Shown: in pieces, positions 35,741 to 43,986 of the stretch
Numbering within the stretch: the stretch's first letter is position 1
How the letters are laid out: the number at the start of each line of letters is the position of its first letter
Assembly (NCBI RefSeq): GCF_051842935.1
Contig: NZ_JBPXRR010000002.1
Span: 124,001 to 188,000, forward strand
From: Pseudalkalibacillus sp051842935
GTDB lineage: Bacteria > Bacillota > Bacilli > Bacillales > Fictibacillaceae
Length of the DNA: 64,000 bases
Direction of reading: 5' to 3'
The notes under the pieces: generated by a model
What the model was told of the DNA's origin: nothing
Seen by the model: only the letters and a program-made list of their open reading frames with translations
Databases searched by the model: none
Position numbers and translations under genes: made by a program

Positions 35741-36657
35741 CGTTTTCTCCTTAATCGGGATAAAAAAGCATCCTCGAGCGTCGCTTGAACTCTCTCAATT
35801 CCAATGATGTCGATCTCGTACTCTACTAACAACCGATTCATACGAGCCACCTCATGTTCCGTACCCTGTATGTAAAAGCCATCTACCACAACTTCAACCA
35901 CCTTTTGAAAGAGTGGATCCGTTCTGGGAAACTGATCAAACTTGTCCATGTCCAATAATCTGAAAAAATACCTTTGTTCTTCCGATGGCGTAGAACGTAC
36001 ATCATCTAGAATGCCTTCTGAAACAATCTGCCCCTGGTCAACGATGATGACCCGATCACAGATCATCTCGATTTCCGCTAATAAATGACTGGAAATGAGA
36101 ATGGAAACCCCTTCGCTTTTCAGTCTTTTTAAATAATTTCGGAGGTCTTGAATGCCTTCCGGATCGAGTCCGTTTGTCGGTTCATCCAACAATAAAATAG
36201 AAGGTCTGCTGAGAAACGCCTGGGCTAACCCAAGTCTCTGTCTCATACCCAGTGAGTAAGATTCGACCTTGTCGTGTATGTATTCTTCCATTTCAAGCAG
36301 GTCAATCGCTTCTTCCAATCTATTCTTTGAGGCATCAGGTACAAGCCGTACATATTGCATCAAATTATCGTATCCGGATAGATAGTCATAAAAATCAGGA
36401 TTTTCAATGAGTGCTCCCATGTGGGAAATTGCCTTTTCAAAGTCCTTTTGGATTGAGTGTCCCTCGACGGTGATACTACCAGCCGTCGGTTTTAACAAGC
36501 CGACCAGTAATTTTAACAGCGTTGTTTTCCCTGATCCATTCGGTCCGAGCAGCCCTTTGATTTCTCCCTGATTCAAACGGAACGACATATCATCAATGAT
36601 CGTCGCGTCCCCGATTTTCTTCGTCAAGTTCGTGACCTCTAAAACTGTATCCTGCAT
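35737..36657 (-). CDS. ABC exporter ATP-binding protein (BcrA-like)
   Basis: 306 aa. Walker A GPNGSGKTT, degenerate signature YSLGMRQRLGLAQAF (the Leu-Gly-Met form usual for BcrA/NatA) and Walker B ILLLDEPTNG. A C-terminal extension follows residue 220. ATG 36657 is preferred since AGGAAGGAAG is about nine bases upstream; ATG 36663 lies almost on that site. It is the first gene of a two-gene exporter operon. Confidence 0.88.
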   Translation of the reverse strand: MQDTVLEVTNLTKKIGDATIIDDMSFRLNQGEIKGLLGPNGSGKTTLLKLLVGLLKPTAGSITVEGHSIQKDFEKAISHMGALIENPDFYDYLSGYDNLMQYVRLVPDASKNRLEEAIDLLEMEEYIHDKVESYSLGMRQRLGLAQAFLSRPSILLLDEPTNGLDPEGIQDLRNYLKRLKSEGVSILISSHLLAEIEMICDRVIIVDQGQIVSEGILDDVRSTPSEEQRYFFRLLDMDKFDQFPRTDPLFQKVVEVVVDGFYIQGTEHEVARMNRLLVEYEIDIIGIERVQATLEDAFLSRLRRKR

Positions 36658-36775
36658 CCACATCTTCCTTCCTCAAACACATCACTATAAACTGTTTTAT
36701 GAAATCTTGATTTAAGTCAATGAACACTTTCAAGAACCGTATTAAGATGAAATTAACTTAAAGGGGGTTTTGAAA

Positions 36776-37453
36776 ATGAAAGAAAACAAACCTGTTAAAG
36801 CACCGTTGATTGCTGGATTGTCCTTAATTTTGATGGCAATTGCAGCAATTTTCTCATATGGGTATGTCCATTCATCATTGGTGATTAACGGCGACCCAGC
36901 CACAACATTGACGAACATCCAGAAATCCATCTCGTTATTTACCTTCGGAATACTTGGATGGGTTGTAATCATCATTCTAGACATCATCGTATCCTGGGCT
37001 TTTTATGTACTCTTGAAGCCTGTCCACCGAGCTTACTCACTCTTAGCCGCTTGGCTTCGCTTGATTTATACAGCCATTCTAGCGACTGCTGTTTCGCATT
37101 TAGTCATCGCTCGAAACATCATCCATGAATCATCAGACTCACTGCAAACTCAAGTCATGACTCACATCCAAGCTTTTGAGTCCATCTGGTCTATGGGATT
37201 GATCGTGTTTGGACTTCATCTATTCGTTGTCGGTTACGTTGCCCTTAAATCCAGTCAGATACCGAAAATACTCAGCTACCTTTTAGTAGCAGCTGGCATC
37301 AGCTATACAGCCGTCCATCTGTTACACAGCTTCTACCCTCAATTGGAAAGCACCACAAATCTGCTGGAAGCCATATTAAGCTTTCCGATGTTTGTCGGTG
37401 AGCTAGGTTTTGGCATATGGCTCCTCGTCAAAGGCAAAAAACTAATAGATTAA
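36776..37453 (+). CDS. DUF4386 family membrane protein
   Basis: 225 aa with six or seven membrane segments and family features (VLLKPVHRAYSLLAAWLRLIYTAIL). Function is unknown. ATG 36776 has AAGGGGG with an eight-base spacer; the TTG at 36770 would be too close. Its stop overlaps by 4 bp the stop of the convergent Crp-family gene. In many Bacillaceae DUF4386 genes sit by regulators, so a shared function is possible. Confidence 0.85.
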   Translation: MKENKPVKAPLIAGLSLILMAIAAIFSYGYVHSSLVINGDPATTLTNIQKSISLFTFGILGWVVIIILDIIVSWAFYVLLKPVHRAYSLLAAWLRLIYTAILATAVSHLVIARNIIHESSDSLQTQVMTHIQAFESIWSMGLIVFGLHLFVVGYVALKSSQIPKILSYLLVAAGISYTAVHLLHSFYPQLESTTNLLEAILSFPMFVGELGFGIWLLVKGKKLID

Positions 37454-38031
37454 TCTACTTTCTCTGCTCTCTTTTTTATCCGGCTTAATGATTCAGGGGT
37501 GATTCCCAAATAACTCGCTAACTGATGCTGCGGCACTCTCTTAATGAGATCAGGTTTCTTTTCCTTTAGCGCTTTATACCGTTCTTCCGGTTTAGAGGCG
37601 ACGAATGTAGTGAATTCATCGTGCATCTCCCCCATATTTGCTTCCACCATTTTACGGATCATGCTTTCGAGGACGGGATGTGTGTCAAACATATCCTGTT
37701 CAATCGATAAGTCTCCAACGACCAACACACAGTCTTCCAGACAGCTTAAGGAATATTTCGAGGCTTTCTCCAAACTGTACTCGTTGAAAATCGTTACACT
37801 TTCCTGCTCCGTAAAAAAATTGAACGTATGCTCTTTCCCATTTTCATCAACAGCGTACTGCCGCACACAACCTTTTAATACGAAAAAACATTTTGTAGGG
37901 ACGTCACCTTGATGGACTAAGATGGTGCCCTTCTTAAACGTTTCAACAGGTACATCCGCTGCAATTTTTTCTAATTCAGCCTTATCAAGATCGACGAACT
38001 TTTTCATATAGTCAATAAGGATCTCCTTCAC
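37450..38031 (-). CDS. Crp/Fnr-family transcriptional regulator
   Basis: About 193 aa. Residues 15-115 form a cyclic-nucleotide-binding-type beta barrel (FKKGTILVHQGDVPTKCFFVLKGCVRQY). The C-terminal helix-turn-helix reads QHQLASYLGITPESLSRIKKR. There is no Cys cluster, so it is not an Fnr iron-sulfur sensor, and Arg/Ser cAMP contacts are not evident. GTG 38031 has GAGGGGGAAGG upstream; the frame to 38085 lacks a site. It faces the DUF4386 gene tail to tail. Confidence 0.88.
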   Translation of the reverse strand: MKEILIDYMKKFVDLDKAELEKIAADVPVETFKKGTILVHQGDVPTKCFFVLKGCVRQYAVDENGKEHTFNFFTEQESVTIFNEYSLEKASKYSLSCLEDCVLVVGDLSIEQDMFDTHPVLESMIRKMVEANMGEMHDEFTTFVASKPEERYKALKEKKPDLIKRVPQHQLASYLGITPESLSRIKKRAEKVD

Positions 38032-38154
38032 GACCTTCCCCCTCTCGCAAACTCTTAACTTTAGTATATCAAGGAATCTCTTCATCTTATTACCCCTATG
38101 TTAAAATAGAAGAATCGTTTTATAGAAAATCAGCAGCATAGGAGTGTACGCTCG

Positions 38155-39318
38155 ATGAACAAGAAAGACATCGCCGGGTTGCGCAGGCAACTGAAAGTGG
38201 ACAATGACTTACTCAAAATTTCAGACATTTTTAACGTATATATCATGAAAGAAACGACTGACATTTATCACTATCAAAGTCAGCCGTTCGAAATGCTCGA
38301 TCGTGACCAACAGGAGCTGTTCATCAAGAACTTCAAGAAACTCCTCACTGGTCAGTTGAACGAAAAGTTGTTTGAACTGAAATTCAAACGCGAATCGGAA
38401 AGCCAGCTCATTTTACATAAAGGGTTGTTGAGCAACGGTGTTGAGGATTGGATGAACCAAATGCTTCTCATGACGGAAAAAATGCTCAAAGACAATCCGT
38501 ATGAAAAAGATGTGGTCATCACGTTCATTAAGGCAGAATATCTGAAGCCGATGAAAAAGCGGAATGACGAGGCGGAAGAAAGTGAACGGGACTCGGTGTA
38601 CTCCCACCCCTTCATCCTTTGCAGCATCAACAACACACAAGAGTCCAAAAAAGAGTTAGTGTTCGACTATGTGGAAAAAGAATTCAAGTACAACATTGAT
38701 GTCGACTCGGTCATCGACCTCGACACCCCGATGACCGGATTCCTGTTCCCTTGCTTCTCAGGTGGAGCATCTGACGTAAACCACGTTCTTTACTCGTCGA
38801 AAAAAGCGAATGAACCGGATCATAGATTCATAGATGAAGTGTTGAACAGTGAACATACGATTACAGCGAAAGAAGACAAAGAAGTCTTTGAGGAAGTGAT
38901 GCGGGATGTCATGGGCGACCAGCTTAACCCCTCTACCCTCGCGAATGTCTACCGTGAGATCAACACGATGGTTGAGGAAAACGAAGAAGACGAAGAACCT
39001 AAGCTCGATTACAAGAACGTCGAGCGCGTCTTTAAACAAAGCGGTGGCGAACAAGTCGACTCGGAAAAAGTGAAAGCCGCTTTTGAGAGAATAACCGATA
39101 ACGAATCCTACGAGCTGAAAGCAAGCAGCGTCGTACCGAAATACAAATCAAAGTCGATCAAGATCCAAACGAAAGTAGCCAACATCTCGATCAGCCCACA
39201 AGACCTAGAGTTTGTGAGACAGGTCAATTACAAAGGAAAACGATGCATCATGATTGAAATAGAAGAAGATGCGGAGATTGAAGGGTTTAAGATGTTACCT
39301 GAAGCGTTTGGGGAGTAA
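38155..39318 (+). CDS. DUF4317 family protein
   Basis: 387 aa, acidic, cytosolic. Family start MNKKDIAGLRRQLKVDNDLLKI and a central PMTGFLFPCFSGGASDVNHVLYS are visible. DUF4317 is widespread in Firmicutes, but its function is unknown. ATG follows a TAGGAG-type site. Base composition is like the chromosomal genes and unlike the AT-rich gene that starts 36 nt downstream. Confidence 0.88.
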   Translation: MNKKDIAGLRRQLKVDNDLLKISDIFNVYIMKETTDIYHYQSQPFEMLDRDQQELFIKNFKKLLTGQLNEKLFELKFKRESESQLILHKGLLSNGVEDWMNQMLLMTEKMLKDNPYEKDVVITFIKAEYLKPMKKRNDEAEESERDSVYSHPFILCSINNTQESKKELVFDYVEKEFKYNIDVDSVIDLDTPMTGFLFPCFSGGASDVNHVLYSSKKANEPDHRFIDEVLNSEHTITAKEDKEVFEEVMRDVMGDQLNPSTLANVYREINTMVEENEEDEEPKLDYKNVERVFKQSGGEQVDSEKVKAAFERITDNESYELKASSVVPKYKSKSIKIQTKVANISISPQDLEFVRQVNYKGKRCIMIEIEEDAEIEGFKMLPEAFGE

Positions 39319-39354
39319 GTTACCATTATAACCTACAAAAAGGAACGATTATTT

Positions 39355-40632
39355 ATGGATACTAATGAATATTTACAAAACGTACTTTTTTACCTTTCAA
39401 AAGCTAAAACACCTTTAGAAATTTTAACTGCATGGAAACTATTCGGTGACCAATCCGATGAGTACTGCGCCGTTATGGCATTAAATGAATTTGAAACAGA
39501 TGTCTTCCCGCCTAATTTGGTTAAACAAGTTACCGAAGACAATGATCTCTTAAATTATTTTGAATCCCAAAATTTATATTTTACTGATGACGAAATATTT
39601 AAAAGTATGTTTAGCAATAATACAGGAATTGTAAATATTGAAATTGATTATTCAATAATGTTTGATACAAATTATGCTAGTTATATTGACAAATTTGTTC
39701 AAAATAAAATTGATAGCCTCACCAAAAATAATATATATTCAACAATTGATATGTTAATTAGGGAAGACTTTCAATATGATTATTGGCTATATATATTTGA
39801 AAACATAAATCCATGGGAGAATATTGATATACACAATATTAAATCCCAACAAAGAGATCTGTACAATAATCTAGTAAGTCTTGAATTGTTTAAAAGCATA
39901 TCGACTGATGAGTATATAGAAAACAATAAAATTGAGTATAAAATAACATGTGCTCAAGCTTATATGAGAGTAGATGATTTATTAACAAACACCTATCTAA
40001 GTAAAGAGGGCCTACAGTTATTAAAACAAATACATTTTTACTATAAACAACTTGTTCTATTTTTAATTGGTGTTTACAAAATCAAATTTAGTAGTAATAA
40101 AAATGCCAATAATAAAATAAAAGAATTATTTACCTACTCTAATGATGTAGTCGGTGCTTACCTCGGGAGAGAAATGATTGTTGCTCACAAGTTTTATCAA
40201 GATATAAATAAAGTAAAAATATTGAATAAAATTAATAAAGGAAAAGGGGTAAATAGTTCAAAGATATTAAACAAAATTAAAAACATTGCTAGAGATTTTA
40301 CAATACCTAGAATTATGGAGCTTTTTATTTCCAATAATATTGGAGAAGGAAAATATTTTATTCCCTTTTGTTTGTCACATGATACCGACTTTAAGGAATT
40401 ATTTAATTTATATCCTATAAAAGGAATTGTTTATAATAATAAAAGTAATTTTTTCATGCCCCTTACAGAAGAAACTAATATTGAGTATTTTGATAAGCAT
40501 AAATTAGAATTTAATAAATTTTTTACTGTAGAAAATACATTAAAGAGAAAAGCTGTAATTGAGTATAACAGAAAGAATATAGATAAAGTTATACAGATTG
40601 AGTTTAATAACTTAATTAATTTATTGGATTAA
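39355..40632 (+). CDS. AT-rich hypothetical protein with PIN-like acidic motifs
   Basis: 425 aa in strongly AT-rich codons (many Asn, Ile, Lys, Tyr), unlike its neighbours, which suggests horizontal gain. No family is recognised. Asp-Thr-Asn at 104-106 after a hydrophobic strand (IDYSIMFDTNYASYI), Glu273 (GREMI), Asp314 (ARDFTIPR) and Asp343/345 (SHDTDF) are placed like the acidic residues of PIN-like nucleases. That would make it a candidate RNase effector, but this is inference. No signal peptide. It follows AAAAAGGAACG and ends at a good terminator. Confidence 0.7.
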   Translation: MDTNEYLQNVLFYLSKAKTPLEILTAWKLFGDQSDEYCAVMALNEFETDVFPPNLVKQVTEDNDLLNYFESQNLYFTDDEIFKSMFSNNTGIVNIEIDYSIMFDTNYASYIDKFVQNKIDSLTKNNIYSTIDMLIREDFQYDYWLYIFENINPWENIDIHNIKSQQRDLYNNLVSLELFKSISTDEYIENNKIEYKITCAQAYMRVDDLLTNTYLSKEGLQLLKQIHFYYKQLVLFLIGVYKIKFSSNKNANNKIKELFTYSNDVVGAYLGREMIVAHKFYQDINKVKILNKINKGKGVNSSKILNKIKNIARDFTIPRIMELFISNNIGEGKYFIPFCLSHDTDFKELFNLYPIKGIVYNNKSNFFMPLTEETNIEYFDKHKLEFNKFFTVENTLKRKAVIEYNRKNIDKVIQIEFNNLINLLD

Positions 40633-40668
40633 CTCCAATGTTTGTATATGCATTTTTACAGATGCATA

Positions 40669-40703
40669 AGGAAAGGAAGGTCTATTAATGACCTACCTTT
40701 CCT
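40669..40703 (+). terminator. Terminator of the AT-rich hypothetical gene
   Basis: A 14-bp stem with one mismatch (40669-40682 with 40690-40703) is followed by ATTTTAATTT. Confidence 0.85.
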
Positions 40704-40790
40704 ATTTTAATTTCTTGTAAAATTTAACTCTATCATTTTATTTTTCTGAAAATTTTTACTATAATAAGAGATAAATAAAAAGCATTTTTC

Positions 40791-40847
40791 TTTTCAAATG
40801 ATTCCTTCTTTAGTATTATTATAATGTAAGATTGATAATAATTATCA
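40791..40847 (+). promoter_or_regulatory. katG promoter with Fur/PerR-type box
   Basis: A perfect 7-1-7 palindrome TGATAATAATTATCA lies at 40833-40847. A tentative promoter is TTTTCA (40791-40796), 17 nt, TATTAT (40814-40819), with TATAAT at 40820-40825 as an alternative -10. The box would cover the start site. Its second base is G, as in Fur boxes; classical PerR boxes have T (TTATAAT). Confidence 0.75.
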
Positions 40848-40874
40848 TTTTAATAAATGAGAGGAGCATGCTAA

Positions 40875-43112
40875 ATGGATAAGAATGAAATGCATGACAG
40901 TAAAGCTGGGGCTGGTCAGTGCCCATTCACAGGTAAGTCGAAGGAAGAAAGTGCCGTCACCACTACTAAGGTTGGTACAAAGAACAAAGATTGGTGGCCA
41001 AACCAACTGAACTTGAACATTCTTCGTCAACATGACACGAAGACGAACCCATTAGGTGAAGACTTCGATTATGCAGAAGAGTTCCAGAAGCTCGATTATG
41101 ACGCGCTCAAGCAAGATCTTCATAACTTGATGACAGATAGCCAGGACTGGTGGCCTGCGGACTATGGACACTATGGTCCCCTCTTCATCCGTATGTCTTG
41201 GCACGCAGCTGGTACATATCGTACAGGCGATGGGCGTGGCGGTGGCTCCACGGGACAGCAACGATTTGCACCACTTAATAGCTGGCCAGATAACGCGAAC
41301 CTGGATAAGGCGCGCAGATTACTATGGCCGATCAAACAAAAATACGGAAACAAGATTTCTTGGGCGGACTTGCTTGTGCTAGCAGGTAATGTCGCGCTTG
41401 ATGACATGGGATTAAAAACGTTTGGTTTCGGTGGTGGACGCGAAGACGTATGGCATCCGGAAGAAGACGTGTATTGGGGTAATGAAACGGAATGGCTCGG
41501 TGACAACCGTTACTCAGGTGACCGCGAGCTAGAAAGTCCGCTTGCTGCCGTTCAGATGGGTCTCATCTATGTGAACCCAGAAGGACCAAACGGAAATCCG
41601 GACCCAGTTGCAAGTGGACGCGATATCCGCGAAACGTTTGCTCGTATGGGTATGAATGACGAAGAAACCGTAGCACTCATTGCCGGTGGTCACACATTCG
41701 GTAAAGCGCATGGTGCTGGTGATGCGGAAGCGCATGTTGGAGCAGATCCAGAAGCTGCGGATATCGAAGATCAAGGCTTCGGCTGGAAGAGCACGTACGG
41801 CAGTGGTAAAGGCCGCGACACGATTACAAGTGGTGTTGAAGGTGCATGGACAGCGAAACCGACAGAATGGGATAACGGATACTACGACTTGCTATTCGGT
41901 TACGAATGGGAGTTGACGAAGAGTCCTGCAGGTGCACACCAATGGAAACCTGTTAACCCGAAAGAGGAAGATCTCGCACCAGATGCGGAAGATTCATCTG
42001 TAAAAGTTGAGACGTTCATGACGACAGCCGATATGGCGTTGCGCATGTTCCCTGATTATGAAAAAATCTCTCGTCGATTCCATGAAAATCCGGATGAATT
42101 CGCTGATGCCTTCGCTCGCGCATGGTTCAAGCTCCTTCACCGTGACATGGGACCTAAGTCAAGATATCTCGGACCAGAAGTACCGAAAGAAGATTTGATC
42201 TGGCAAGATCCGATTCCAGAAGTGGATTATGAATTGTCCGATGCTGAAGTTGAAGAACTGAAAGCGAAGATTCTAGATTCTGGACTATCCGTCAGTGAGC
42301 TCGTGAAAACTGCCTGGGCTTCTGCAAGCACGTATCGTGGTTCAGATATGCGTGGTGGTGCCAACGGGGCACGTATCCGTCTAGCTCCTCAGAAGGATTG
42401 GGAAGTGAACGAACCTGAGCATCTTTCTAAAGTGCTTTCTGTTTACGAAGAAATCCAAGGGCAGCTTGATAAAAAAGTAAGCCTTGCTGATTTGATCGTT
42501 CTCGGTGGTAGCGCAGCAATTGAAAAAGCTGCAGCAGATGCAGGCGTTAACGTAACCGTTCCATTTGCAGCTGGACGTGGCGATGCGACTGAAGAGCAAA
42601 CTGATGTAGAAAGTTTTGAAGTTTTAGAGCCGATGGCAGACGGATTCCGTAACTATGAGAAGAAGGAATACACGTTGAGTCCAGAGGAACTGTTAGTGGA
42701 CAAGTCTCAGTTGCTCGGTCTGACGCCACCAGAAATGACCGTCTTAATTGGTGGTATGCGTGTGCTCGGTACTAACTACAAAGGTACAGAACAAGGCGTA
42801 TTCACAGACCGTGTCGGTACACTTTCAAACGACTTCTTCGTGAACCTGTTGGATATGAACATTGAGTGGAAGCCAGCAGGGTTCAACCATTACGAAGGAC
42901 GCGATCGCAAAACAGGCGAAGTTAAACGTACAGCAACACGCGTTGACCTCGTATTCGGATCAAACTCCGAACTACGCGCCCTCGCCGAAGTCTACGCACA
43001 AGATGACAACAAAGAAAAGTTCGTACGTGATTTCGTAAAAGCATGGACCAAGGTTATGAACGCAGATCGGTTTGATTTGAAGGCTAAGAAGTCTTCTGAG
43101 ATGTATGCGTAA
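40875..43112 (+). CDS. katG: Catalase-peroxidase KatG
   Basis: 745-aa bifunctional heme enzyme that breaks down hydrogen peroxide. The distal pocket residues are Arg106, Trp109 and His110 (RMSWHAAGTYR), and the proximal heme ligand is His274 (AGGHTFGKAHG). The Met259-Tyr233-Trp109 set for the covalent adduct needed for catalase activity is complete. The second, heme-free domain is present (from about residue 430), so the protein is full length. ATG follows GAGAGGAGC. Codon use is ordinary, although the genes on both sides are AT-rich. Confidence 0.98.
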   Translation: MDKNEMHDSKAGAGQCPFTGKSKEESAVTTTKVGTKNKDWWPNQLNLNILRQHDTKTNPLGEDFDYAEEFQKLDYDALKQDLHNLMTDSQDWWPADYGHYGPLFIRMSWHAAGTYRTGDGRGGGSTGQQRFAPLNSWPDNANLDKARRLLWPIKQKYGNKISWADLLVLAGNVALDDMGLKTFGFGGGREDVWHPEEDVYWGNETEWLGDNRYSGDRELESPLAAVQMGLIYVNPEGPNGNPDPVASGRDIRETFARMGMNDEETVALIAGGHTFGKAHGAGDAEAHVGADPEAADIEDQGFGWKSTYGSGKGRDTITSGVEGAWTAKPTEWDNGYYDLLFGYEWELTKSPAGAHQWKPVNPKEEDLAPDAEDSSVKVETFMTTADMALRMFPDYEKISRRFHENPDEFADAFARAWFKLLHRDMGPKSRYLGPEVPKEDLIWQDPIPEVDYELSDAEVEELKAKILDSGLSVSELVKTAWASASTYRGSDMRGGANGARIRLAPQKDWEVNEPEHLSKVLSVYEEIQGQLDKKVSLADLIVLGGSAAIEKAAADAGVNVTVPFAAGRGDATEEQTDVESFEVLEPMADGFRNYEKKEYTLSPEELLVDKSQLLGLTPPEMTVLIGGMRVLGTNYKGTEQGVFTDRVGTLSNDFFVNLLDMNIEWKPAGFNHYEGRDRKTGEVKRTATRVDLVFGSNSELRALAEVYAQDDNKEKFVRDFVKAWTKVMNADRFDLKAKKSSEMYA

Positions 43113-43131
43113 AGGATAATAAAAGATGAAA

Positions 43132-43180
43132 AGCACCTTACCTCATGCCTTTTAGGTATCTTGGTAAGGTGCTGCTTTGT
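43132..43180 (+). terminator. Terminator of katG
   Basis: AGCACCTTACC (43132-43142) pairs with GGTAAGGTGCT (43163-43173), followed by GCTTTGTT. Confidence 0.8.
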
Positions 43181-43230
43181 TACTGAATTGCTAGAAGAAC
43201 GTGACATCATTTTCACATTAAGCAAACCAG

Positions 43231-43986
43231 TTATATAATTTGTATTTTATAACCAGACTTTTCAACCTCTGTCAAAACTTCATCAAACTCTGTTAGTTGG
43301 ATATATTCTTGAGATTTATCCATCCTCTTTCTTAAGTAAACAGGTAAATCCCTTAAGTCATCTTTATGCAGCTTTTTCCAATCTTCAATATAAGAACTAA
43401 ATAAAACCAAATCAATAAAATCAGATAATAAAGGCAATTTATCAGTAGCTAGCCTAAAATTGTTATTTAATCCAATGTGAATGTGACATCTTGGATGAGT
43501 TAATGCAGTATAATCTTTTGGATTGTTAGAGTAATCTATTCTTATATAATTTGAATGGTAGGTAAAATCTTTTTCTATATCCACCTTTAACTCATTCCAA
43601 AATTGTACCTGTTCTTCTTCAGGTATATCTAATTTCATCATATCCAGAATTTCTACTTCATATAAACCTGGGTTAGGATAGTAATTTAAATTTGCTTTAC
43701 TTACTATTTGTCGTTTGCTGGAAGGATGTTGTTCAAATTCATAATTAATCTGAATAAAGCTATGATCCTGAAATAGGAACAAATACTCATTGTTATTGTA
43801 AAATTTCAAAAAATTTTCAACATAAGATTTTGTTTTATCAATCTTAGGACCATCTAGACGACTGGATATTTTATTTACAGTACAGGATTTATCAGAGAAA
43901 TAAGGGTTTATAATAAGTTTGTGAGAGATTAAATTACTTATAGTACTCTTTATATCATCTCTTATAACTTCATAAACATCAGTCAT
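43231..43986 (-). CDS. DUF2290 protein, partner of the SF1 helicase
   Basis: 251 aa, AT-rich. It fits DUF2290 as I know it: a C-terminal half with Thr-His-Pro-Arg-Cys-His-Ile-His-Ile-Gly followed by FRLATDKLPLLSDFIDLVL. The His-x-His and neighbouring charged residues could be catalytic or bind metal, but no activity is established. ATG 43986 overlaps the helicase gene end by 8 nt and has AAAGGGAAA upstream, so translation is coupled. A tightly coupled helicase plus DUF2290 pair in an AT-rich setting suggests a phage-defence or mobile-element function. Confidence 0.8.
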   Translation of the reverse strand: MTDVYEVIRDDIKSTISNLISHKLIINPYFSDKSCTVNKISSRLDGPKIDKTKSYVENFLKFYNNNEYLFLFQDHSFIQINYEFEQHPSSKRQIVSKANLNYYPNPGLYEVEILDMMKLDIPEEEQVQFWNELKVDIEKDFTYHSNYIRIDYSNNPKDYTALTHPRCHIHIGLNNNFRLATDKLPLLSDFIDLVLFSSYIEDWKKLHKDDLRDLPVYLRKRMDKSQEYIQLTEFDEVLTEVEKSGYKIQII

